Program-made: the position numbers and the translations under genes
Source of the DNA: Streptomyces hygroscopicus
GTDB lineage: Bacteria > Actinomycetota > Actinomycetes > Streptomycetales > Streptomycetaceae
Direction: 5' to 3'
Length of the DNA: 64,000 bases
Assembly: GCA_002021875.1 (NCBI GenBank)
Contig: CP018627.1
Span: 2,480,001 to 2,544,000 of the forward strand
Notes under the pieces: model-generated
The model's database searches: none
What the model was told of the DNA's origin: nothing
Seen by the model: only the letters and a program-made list of their open reading frames with translations
Shown: positions 35,168 through 41,995 of the stretch, piece after piece
Numbering within the stretch: position 1 is the stretch's first letter
Layout: every line of letters begins with the position of its first letter

Positions 35168-35611
35168 ATGAAGACCTCATACGTCGTTCTCACCGCCGTC
35201 GCATTCGGCATTGCGCATCTTGTGCAGTCCGAGAGGCAGAACCGGCAGCGGCTCGCCCTTCACGCCGAGGAGATACATCAGGAGCTGATCACCGAGGCGC
35301 TGTCCAACCCCGCACTGCGGGCGATATGGACAGTCCCGGGCAAGCTGCCCGACGAGGAGTACACGAAGATCCTGCACTGCAACCGGCTGATCTCTTTCCT
35401 GTCGGCCAAGTTCCGGGCCGGGCTGCTCGATACGGCCTCCTTACGGGTCCAGGCGCGATGGGTGATGGCACGCCAAGCAGGCCGGACCTACTGGGCGATG
35501 CTCGGCGGCTTCCGTGAGGAGGAGGCGGTGGACGGCGTCGACCGCGCCTTAAACACGATCATGGCCATGGAGCACGCGGCCATGGTGACCGTTGACGCGA
35601 TGGCCACCTGA
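35168..35611 (+). CDS. DUF6082-like small protein
   Basis: A protein of 147 residues. A short hydrophobic start (SYVVLTAVAFGIAHLV) is followed by RQNRQRLALHAEEIHQELITEALSNPALRAIW and LHCNRLISFLSAKFRAGLLD. This layout resembles DUF6082 proteins, which are frequent in Streptomyces beside regulators. Function is unknown; the N-terminal helix could be a membrane anchor. It starts 81 bases after the terminator and may have its own promoter. Confidence 0.6.
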   Translation: MKTSYVVLTAVAFGIAHLVQSERQNRQRLALHAEEIHQELITEALSNPALRAIWTVPGKLPDEEYTKILHCNRLISFLSAKFRAGLLDTASLRVQARWVMARQAGRTYWAMLGGFREEEAVDGVDRALNTIMAMEHAAMVTVDAMAT

Positions 35612-35644
35612 CCGAACCCCCGTGCTGCCGCGAACCGGTACGGC

Positions 35645-35673
35645 AGGGCTGGCGCTCGGTCCGTGGCAGCCCT
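35645..35673 (+). terminator. Possible hairpin between the DUF6082-like and TS-like genes
   Basis: AGGGCTG (35645-35651) pairs with CAGCCCT (35667-35673). It is a modest 7-bp stem about 90 bases before the TS-like gene and could be a weak terminator or attenuator. Confidence 0.4.
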
Positions 35674-35763
35674 CGACGGCCGCTCCATGGTGAGGAAAGG
35701 GGCGGCCGGGCTCAGTATCCCCGCCGACCGGCCGCGGCCGCGACTGCACATCCAAGGAGAATC

Positions 35764-36789
35764 ATGCTCACACCCCTCAGCCTCCCCGGCCTCGAAGAGG
35801 CATACCTTGCCTTACTGAGGCTGGTATCCGAGGATTTCGATCATCACATCTCTGCCCGTGGCAACGACGCCCGTGAGGTGATCGGCGCGAGCTTCCGCTT
35901 GTCGGACCCGCGCCAGCGACTGCCCTTCCTGGCAGCGCGTAAGGCGAACCCCGTCTTCCACTTCGCTGAAGCACTCTGGTACCTGGCCGGCCGCAGGGAC
36001 CTCGAAATGATCGGCTACTACGCGCCGTCCATGCGCTCCAGCTCCCGGGACGGCATCCACGTGGGTGGTTCCGCGTACGGGCACACGATCTTCAGCCCGG
36101 CCGACGGCGACACGGTGTCGCCCTTTGACCGCGTTCTGGAGCTGCTCCGCGGCGAGCGGGACAGCAAGCGGGGCTACATTCCCGTCTTCGCCGCTGACGA
36201 GCTGGCAATCAGTGACAACCCGGATATGGCGTGCCTCGCCGGGCTGCACTTCCTGGTGCGGGGTGAACGGCTGCACATGGTGTGCTACATGCGAGCCAAC
36301 GATCTCGACTGTGGCCTGCTCTCGGACGTCTTCAGCTTCACCATGCTGCAGGAGTTCGCAGCCATCCAGCTCGGCCTTGAGATGGGCTCCTACACCCACT
36401 TCATCGGCTCGGCCCACATCTGCGACCGCAACGCCGAGCGCGCCCACCGAGTCCTTGTGGAAGCCGTCACCCGGTCGGCGCCGATCCAGTTCCCGTTCCC
36501 GGCGATGCCAGCGAGCACCACCGCAGCGACCGTGGCGCGCGTCCTTGAGCACGAGGAGGTGCTGCGCACGAACAAGGCCCACTACACCGCGGCACACATC
36601 ACGAGTTCGGACCTCGATCCCTATTGGCAGCAGACTGTGCTGCTGTTTGAGGTCTACCGGCAGATCCAGCACGAACACGTGGACACGGTGAACCCGGAGG
36701 TTCTCACCGCTATGGATCCGGGCTTGCGGTGGCTCGTGGCCCACCGCTGGTCGGCCTGCGCTGGCGCCCTGGGCGGAGGCGAAGAGTGA
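35764..36789 (+). CDS. Thymidylate-synthase-like enzyme, probably acting on a cytosine nucleotide
   Basis: A protein of 341 residues with the TS fold. It has RLPFLAARKANPVFHFAEALWYLAGRRDLE, GGSAYGHTIF (family GPVYGxQWR), RDSKRGYIPVFAADEL, the nucleophile region PDMACLAGLHFLV, YMRANDLDCGLLSDVFSFTML and GSYTHFIGSAHIC. The catalytic Cys is kept, but the His after it is lost. The Asn of the PFN motif, which reads the base of dUMP, is Asp (LLSD). Asp there is known from dCMP hydroxymethylases and MilA (CMP hydroxymethylase). I infer methylation or hydroxymethylation of a C nucleotide. It starts the operon; the next gene overlaps by GTGA. Confidence 0.75.
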   Translation: MLTPLSLPGLEEAYLALLRLVSEDFDHHISARGNDAREVIGASFRLSDPRQRLPFLAARKANPVFHFAEALWYLAGRRDLEMIGYYAPSMRSSSRDGIHVGGSAYGHTIFSPADGDTVSPFDRVLELLRGERDSKRGYIPVFAADELAISDNPDMACLAGLHFLVRGERLHMVCYMRANDLDCGLLSDVFSFTMLQEFAAIQLGLEMGSYTHFIGSAHICDRNAERAHRVLVEAVTRSAPIQFPFPAMPASTTAATVARVLEHEEVLRTNKAHYTAAHITSSDLDPYWQQTVLLFEVYRQIQHEHVDTVNPEVLTAMDPGLRWLVAHRWSACAGALGGGEE

Positions 36790-37826
36790 GCCGGAAGCCG
36801 CCGAGCGGCGCCGTGGTCGACGGCATCGATTTCGACTGCTGGGCGGTCATCCTGTGCAAGCCGGACTGCGTGGAACGCGGCCTGGTCCCGCGCGTGCTTG
36901 ACATAATCCGCGCCTGTGGTTTCGCGGTCACGGACGGCATGGACCTTGTGGCGCAGCCGTGGCAGGCCCACGTCGTGTACCGCGATCTGCTCGCAGATGC
37001 CAAGCGTGCTCCCCGTGATCTGCCGACCTACCTCGATGAGGCGTTCGCCGACCGCCCGGTGTCCGTGGCACTCGCCCACGGTGAGCCCGGTATCCACGCC
37101 CGTCTGCGGCAACTCGTCGGGCACACAGACCCCACCCTGGCCATGGCCGGGACGATCCGCGGCGACCTCGGAAACGACAGTCTGAGCGTTGCGCTCGCCG
37201 AGCGGCGCCTGGTCCGCAACCTCGTGCACACCAGCGATGATCCGGATGCTGCCCGTCGCGACTTCGGCACCTGGTTCAGGGACGGCCGTCGCCCCGCCGA
37301 TCCCGACTTCGAGCGGTGCTCGGTCATCCTGTGCAAGCCCGACGCGGTCGAGCGCGGCCTGGTGGACGCCGTCCTGGACCGGATCGGCGCAGCCCAGGTC
37401 GCGGTGTCGGGTCGGCTCGACCTGACCGTTCAGGCGTGGCAGGCGCACGTCCACTACTGGGACCTGCTGGTGGACGCCGACTGGTTCCCGGACCGCGACA
37501 TCCCCGCCTGCCTGGACGCGGAGTACGCCAACCGCCCCGTCACGGTGGCACTGGCCCGCGGAGAGCCGGGCATGCACTATCGCCTTCGCCAGCTCCTGGG
37601 GCACTTCGACCCCACCCGGGCCGCACCCGGCACCATCCGCGGCGACCTCGGGGACGACAGCCTGACCGCGGCGCTCGCCGGGCGCCGCCTGGTCCGCAAC
37701 CTCGTGCACACCAGCGACGACCCGGACGCCGCCCGCCGCGACTTCGGCACCTGGTACGGCGCCCATCGCCACGCCCTGCTCTCCCCACCGAGCCCCCCGC
37801 ACCAGCGCACGTCTGTCGGCACCTGA
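36786..37826 (+). CDS. Tandem nucleoside diphosphate kinase
   Basis: A protein of 346 residues composed of two NDK domains (about 15-165 and 175-325). Each has an ILCKPD-VERGLV start, GTIRGDLG and an active-site-like RNLVHTSDDPDAARRDF with His. The two halves are highly alike even in DNA, for example around 37190-37275 and 37670-37755, so the duplication or its homogenisation is recent. NDKs move phosphate between nucleoside di- and triphosphates. Domains this long, fused in tandem, are unusual in bacteria. GTG 36786 overlaps the TS-like stop. Confidence 0.8.
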   Translation: MSRKPPSGAVVDGIDFDCWAVILCKPDCVERGLVPRVLDIIRACGFAVTDGMDLVAQPWQAHVVYRDLLADAKRAPRDLPTYLDEAFADRPVSVALAHGEPGIHARLRQLVGHTDPTLAMAGTIRGDLGNDSLSVALAERRLVRNLVHTSDDPDAARRDFGTWFRDGRRPADPDFERCSVILCKPDAVERGLVDAVLDRIGAAQVAVSGRLDLTVQAWQAHVHYWDLLVDADWFPDRDIPACLDAEYANRPVTVALARGEPGMHYRLRQLLGHFDPTRAAPGTIRGDLGDDSLTAALAGRRLVRNLVHTSDDPDAARRDFGTWYGAHRHALLSPPSPPHQRTSVGT

Positions 37827-37852
37827 CGCCGTTCCGTCGAATTGGAGGCATC

Positions 37853-39037
37853 ATGAGCGAGCCGTACCAGATCCGTCCCTTACCGATCCTTGCCACGGAG
37901 GCGATAGGCGGGCTGGAGCCTGCACTGGCGGACGTGATCGAGTACCGCAAGTCCGGGCTCTCCCTGAACTGGATCATCGGCTGCCCGCTGGACTGCGGGT
38001 ACTGCATCCGGCACACCTTCAGCAACTTCGAGATGAAGGTCCCCCGCCGACTGATGAGCGACGAGGAGGCAGTCACCGCTCTCGTCGAGCATCCGTACTT
38101 CCGGCCGCACACCACGCCGCTCCAGCTCCTGAACCGGGCGACCGACCCCATGCTGCCGGCGGTCAAACCGCACCTGTTCACCGTGCTGCGGCGCCTGGAC
38201 GAGCGGGGCCTGACCAACCATGTTCTGGTCATCACCCGCTGGCGCGTCTCCCCGGAGGACTGCGAGGTCCTCAACAGCTTCGAGAACCTGCGCCTGACCG
38301 TGCTGGTCACCCACTCCGGCATCGACCACGAGGACATCGAGCCGGTGGACTCCCAGATCGCCGCCGAGAGCCTGCGCACCCTCTACGAGCACGCCGAGCG
38401 GTACCGCACCATCCTGTACTGGCGGCCGATCGTCCCCGGTCTCAACGACTCCGACGCCCACCTGGAGCGGGCGCGTGAGCTGTCCCGGCACGCGCACGCC
38501 ACCGTCTTCACCGGCCTGTTCTTCCGCCACGAGATCGCCGCCTACTACCAGGCGCACGGACTGCCCACCCCGTACGAGGACACCGCCCGGCGCAAGATCC
38601 TGCCCGAGGTGGCCGAGCGGCGGGTGCTCGATGCCTTCCGCACCCTCGAGGACGACGCCGCCCCGTGGGGAGCACTGTTCCGCAAGACCAGCTGCGGCGT
38701 GGCCTACGCCCACGGAGAGGCCGACTACAACGGCCACTACGGCGTCCGCGAGCTGTGCGACATCTGTCCGGAAAAGCAGCTCGCGCTGTGCCACGCGGCC
38801 TGGGACAAACCCGATCTCGCGGACGTCACCGAAAGCGCGCGAGCCCTTGGCGCGACCCGGGCCGTTGAGATCACTGACCGGGCCATCATCGTGGAGGGTC
38901 TGGACGAGCCGCCGCGCTACTACCTCCAGCACGGCTACGGCTACCAGTGCCACGACCGCGAGAAGCCTCACCACTACCGCCAGCACGGCCGTGCCCCCAT
39001 CGGCTGGCCGACGGAGAACGGAACACCCGCACCATGA
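37853..39037 (+). CDS. Radical SAM enzyme, spore-photoproduct-lyase-like
   Basis: A protein of 394 residues. The [4Fe-4S] motif is CPLDCGYC (Cys44, 48, 51; CxxxCxxC), in NWIIGCPLDCGYCIRHTFSN. TIM-barrel landmarks such as LQLLNRATDPMLP and LYWRPIVPGLND follow. A C-terminal Cys cluster (KTSCGVAYAHGEADYNGHYGVRELCDICP) may hold a second cluster. The overall look is of the SplB-type superfamily branch. No cobalamin-binding domain is seen. It is preceded by GGAGG 5 bases before ATG and overlaps the exonuclease gene by ATGA. Confidence 0.85.
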   Translation: MSEPYQIRPLPILATEAIGGLEPALADVIEYRKSGLSLNWIIGCPLDCGYCIRHTFSNFEMKVPRRLMSDEEAVTALVEHPYFRPHTTPLQLLNRATDPMLPAVKPHLFTVLRRLDERGLTNHVLVITRWRVSPEDCEVLNSFENLRLTVLVTHSGIDHEDIEPVDSQIAAESLRTLYEHAERYRTILYWRPIVPGLNDSDAHLERARELSRHAHATVFTGLFFRHEIAAYYQAHGLPTPYEDTARRKILPEVAERRVLDAFRTLEDDAAPWGALFRKTSCGVAYAHGEADYNGHYGVRELCDICPEKQLALCHAAWDKPDLADVTESARALGATRAVEITDRAIIVEGLDEPPRYYLQHGYGYQCHDREKPHHYRQHGRAPIGWPTENGTPAP

Positions 39038-39636
39038 ACTTCGCCACCTGGCCCCCACTGTTCGTCGTGGACGTCGAAGGCAACGGCGCCAACCCGCCCG
39101 ACCTGGTCGAGGTGGCCGCGCTACCCGTGCGCGACGGCGGGCCGGACACCAGCACGGCCGGGGCGTGGCTCATCCGCCCGCCCCGGCCCGTCACCCCCCG
39201 CGCCACCGGCATCCACGGCCTGACCAACGGACTTCTGGCGCAGTCCCCCGTGTGGGGGGAGATCGCTGAGCAGGTCCACGGGCTCCTGGGCACGGCGTGG
39301 ATCTGCGCCCACAACGCGCACACGGACTACCGAGTACTCAAGGCACACCTGCCGAAGTGGGAACCGGACGGAGTCCTCGACACGCTCCGCCTGGCCAAGG
39401 CCACGTACAAGGACCTGCCCGGCTACAGCCTCGACGCCCTGATCAAGCACACCGCGCCGGACCTCACGGCCGCTCCCGCCCAGCGGCACCGTGCCACCTA
39501 CGACGCCTACGCCACGGCACAGCTCCTCATTGCCATGGCCAGTCACTACGACACCTGGGACCAGCTCGTCGCCGCGGCCGTGCCGCCCGGCCTGCCAGGC
39601 GCCCCCGAGCCAGAAGAGGACCCCACCCTGTGGTGA
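39034..39636 (+). CDS. DEDDh 3'-5' exonuclease (DnaQ-like)
   Basis: A protein of 200 residues with Exo I FVVDVEGNG, Exo II ICAHNAHTDYRVLKAHL and Exo III HRATYDAYATAQL (DEDDh type). It resembles the epsilon subunit of DNA polymerase III and stand-alone oligoribonuclease-like enzymes. Substrates could be short oligonucleotides or the modified nucleotide itself. The ATG overlaps the radical SAM stop, and the kinase start overlaps its own stop. Confidence 0.85.
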   Translation: MNFATWPPLFVVDVEGNGANPPDLVEVAALPVRDGGPDTSTAGAWLIRPPRPVTPRATGIHGLTNGLLAQSPVWGEIAEQVHGLLGTAWICAHNAHTDYRVLKAHLPKWEPDGVLDTLRLAKATYKDLPGYSLDALIKHTAPDLTAAPAQRHRATYDAYATAQLLIAMASHYDTWDQLVAAAVPPGLPGAPEPEEDPTLW

Positions 39637-40229
39637 CCCACCAGCCACCCATCCGCATCGGCGTGCTCGGCACCCACTCCACCGGCAAGACGACACTGCT
39701 CAAGCGGATCCAGATGGAACTGCGCGGCCACGGGCTCACCGTGGCCCGCACCGGCCGACTCGCCAAACGCGCCGCCGCCATCGGCCTGCCGAAAATGCAG
39801 CACCACACCGCTGCCTCCACCGAATGGATCATCACGCAGGGCATCGCCGACGACATCGCCGCCGCAGCACAAGGCGCCGACGTCGTCCTCGTCGACCGCG
39901 CCTCCTTCGACGCCCTCGCGTACTACCACGCGGCCTTCGAGTACCGCGGTGAGCACTCTCACCGGCTGGAGAGGGAACGCCTGCGGCTCCTTGCCTCCAC
40001 GCAGGCGCCGAAGTACGACCTCCTCCTGGCGACCGTGCTGGACCCGGACGTACCCGTCGACCAGAGCCACGACTACGACCACCGCTACCGCCTCCTGGTG
40101 GACCGTCACGTCCACGGCATCTTGGCGGACGACGGGATCCCGCACCAGCGCGTCACCAGCGACCACGAAAGCCAGACCCGCGCCATCGAACGCGCCCTTC
40201 AGCTCTGCCTCCAGGAGGCCGCCGAATGA
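39633..40229 (+). CDS. P-loop nucleotide kinase-like ATPase (AAA_28 type)
   Basis: A protein of 198 residues from GTG 39633. Walker A is IGVLGTHSTGKTTLLKRI. DVVLVDRASFDALAYYHAAFEYRG follows (LID/acceptor region as in nucleoside kinases), then YDLLLATVLDPDVPVDQSHDYDHRYRLLVDRHV. The pattern fits AAA_28/thymidylate-kinase-like proteins (also NadR-like kinases). It likely phosphorylates a nucleoside or nucleotide in the same pathway. It overlaps both neighbours. Confidence 0.8.
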   Translation: MTHQPPIRIGVLGTHSTGKTTLLKRIQMELRGHGLTVARTGRLAKRAAAIGLPKMQHHTAASTEWIITQGIADDIAAAAQGADVVLVDRASFDALAYYHAAFEYRGEHSHRLERERLRLLASTQAPKYDLLLATVLDPDVPVDQSHDYDHRYRLLVDRHVHGILADDGIPHQRVTSDHESQTRAIERALQLCLQEAAE

Positions 40230-41008
40230 CCATCACGCCGCCCGCGGGCACCATCACCATCGCCGGAAAGGCCGTCTCCCGGCTCGGCTTCGGCACAATG
40301 CGCCTGACCGGCCCCGGCATCTGGGACGACCCAGCGGACCGCTCCACCGCGCTCACCGTGCTCCGCCAAGCCGTCCACACCTACGGCATCACCCACATCG
40401 ACACCGCAGACGCCTACGGGCCCCACACCGTCGAACACCTCATCCACGATGCCTTACACCCCTACCCCGAGCACGTCCTGATCGCGACCAAAGTGGGCCT
40501 GGCACGCCCCGCCCCGGACACGTGGGTCCCGCATGGCCACCCCGTCTACCTGCGCGCATGTGTCGAAGCGAGCCTACGGCGACTGGGCATGGACCGGCTC
40601 GAACTCTGCTACCTCCACCGCATCGACCCCGAAGTGCCCGTCGCGGACCAGATCGGCACACTCCAAGCCCTCAAAGACGAGGGCAAGATCGGGCACATCG
40701 GCCTGTCGAAGGTCACGCCCCAGCAGATCCGTACCGTCACCAATGACACCACCGTCGCCGCCGTGCAGAACGTCCTCAACATGAGCGGAGACCGGCACGA
40801 CACCGCACTCGAACTCTGCCGCGACCTCTCCATCCCCTATGTACCGTACCGGCCCCTCGACGCCGGCACTCTCGCACGGCACGGGCATATCGACGCAGCT
40901 CTCAACTGGCTGCTCCGCCTCGGGAACCACGTCGCACCCATCCCCAGCACCAGTTCTCCGGAACACCTCCGCCAACTCGTCGCCGTCGTGACAGGCGCCC
41001 GGTTATGA
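40226..41008 (+). CDS. Aldo/keto reductase
   Basis: A protein of 260 residues with the AKR tetrad in place: THIDTADAYG (Asp, Tyr), LIATKVGL (Lys) and LELCYLHRIDP (His). PIPSTSSPEHL near the end is the NADPH-binding tail. It reduces a carbonyl with NADPH and could act on a sugar-derived aldehyde or ketone formed by the radical SAM enzyme; that is inference. ATGA overlap with the kinase gene and with the next gene. Confidence 0.88.
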   Translation: MTITPPAGTITIAGKAVSRLGFGTMRLTGPGIWDDPADRSTALTVLRQAVHTYGITHIDTADAYGPHTVEHLIHDALHPYPEHVLIATKVGLARPAPDTWVPHGHPVYLRACVEASLRRLGMDRLELCYLHRIDPEVPVADQIGTLQALKDEGKIGHIGLSKVTPQQIRTVTNDTTVAAVQNVLNMSGDRHDTALELCRDLSIPYVPYRPLDAGTLARHGHIDAALNWLLRLGNHVAPIPSTSSPEHLRQLVAVVTGARL

Positions 41009-41544
41009 CGCGAACACCCACGCAGACCACCGCGACTCCGGCTGACCGACAGCTGCACATGCGGAAAACAGCTCCCTACGAGAACTGGCGGCCGCCACTG
41101 GTAGCAGTGTCCTTACTCGTGCCCGTTGAGACCAGCCACCTACTCCTCGCCGAGCTCCGCAGCGACCTGCTCGTGCCCTGCGGCCCTGCCCACAACGGGC
41201 AGGCCCCCGAGCAAGCCGCCCAAAATGTCCTCCTAGGAGCGCCAAGCGGCATACCCGTCCTTCGACCGGTCGCCGTTGACTGGGTTCAGATGCGGCGCCG
41301 ACAGATCTTCACCTATGTCGTAGCCACCGACCCTCTCACCCGCGCCGACGCAGCTTGTCTCACCTACCTCGACGGACGAGCGGACCTGCTGATGCTCCCG
41401 ACCGCACAAGCCACCGCAGCTCTCCCCGCCCTTGCCCGAGCACGGGTCCTTGCCGGGCTCAAGGCTCTCGCTGATCACGAAATGGCCCATCTCGAAGCCG
41501 GAATCGTAAGCCGCACCGAACTCGCTACGCCTTGTCCGCGATGA
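41005..41544 (+). CDS. Degenerate Nudix-like protein
   Basis: A protein of 179 residues. The order of strands and the piece LVPCGPAHNGQAPEQAAQNVLLGAPSGI align with the G-x5-E-x7-REUxEExGU Nudix box, but the metal-binding Glu residues are absent. VAVDWVQMRRRQIFTYVVATDPL and the rest fit the family fold. It is probably a non-catalytic nucleotide-binding relative. Last gene of the operon; a strong hairpin follows. Confidence 0.55.
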   Translation: MTRTPTQTTATPADRQLHMRKTAPYENWRPPLVAVSLLVPVETSHLLLAELRSDLLVPCGPAHNGQAPEQAAQNVLLGAPSGIPVLRPVAVDWVQMRRRQIFTYVVATDPLTRADAACLTYLDGRADLLMLPTAQATAALPALARARVLAGLKALADHEMAHLEAGIVSRTELATPCPR

Positions 41545-41604
41545 CCGTTTCGGGTCTGCGTTACGGCCGCCCGGCACCGGTGCGAGGCACCTGCACGGAT
41601 TCCA

Positions 41605-41636
41605 GCTCAGCGTAGTCGGCATTGACTACGCTGAGC
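41605..41636 (+). terminator. Terminator of the nucleotide operon
   Basis: A perfect 13-bp stem, GCTCAGCGTAGTC (41605-41617) with its complement at 41624-41636, and a 6-base loop. It lies 60 bases after the last stop. Confidence 0.8.
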
Positions 41637-41995
41637 ACGGGCGCGCCCTCCCGACCCGCGCTCCGAACGCGGGCCTACTCGGTGACCTTCAATCGATCAC
41701 TCGGGAAGGTACGCCCTTCGCGTGCTCCCCGAGCTCCGATCCACAGGTCATGAGCATTGCTCCCGTACAGAGCCTTACCCAGGGACGAGCCCTGACCGAT
41801 TCCGCTGCTTGGCATACTATTTTCCTGCCGAATCGCCCCCTCACCGAACGCCTCGACCGTCTTTTGACACCTACCACCTGAGACCCCATGGATCGAGCCG
41901 AAGAGATAGATCGCCCCAGAGCGACGGATATCGGTTGTATATAAGGAAAGGATGTCCTACGGGAACCTTCACTTACGCCTTCGGAGGGGGAACCG
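41637..41995. other. Intergenic region upstream of the first STAND gene
   Basis: There is no gene. Near 41807-41832 the motif CTTGGCATACTATTTTC is shared, with small changes, with 54176-54196. A TTGACA at 41863-41868 could be a -35 box, but no good -10 is found at the right distance. AT content rises at 41930-41950. Confidence 0.4.

Noticed and set aside
37316..39037. A 573-codon frame ending in the radical SAM gene
   Set aside because: The first third is a frame shadow of the NDK gene; ATG 37853 follows GGAGG.
41863..41892. TTGACA-type promoter for the STAND gene
   Set aside because: A -35-like box exists, but no acceptable -10 box lies 16-19 bases downstream.
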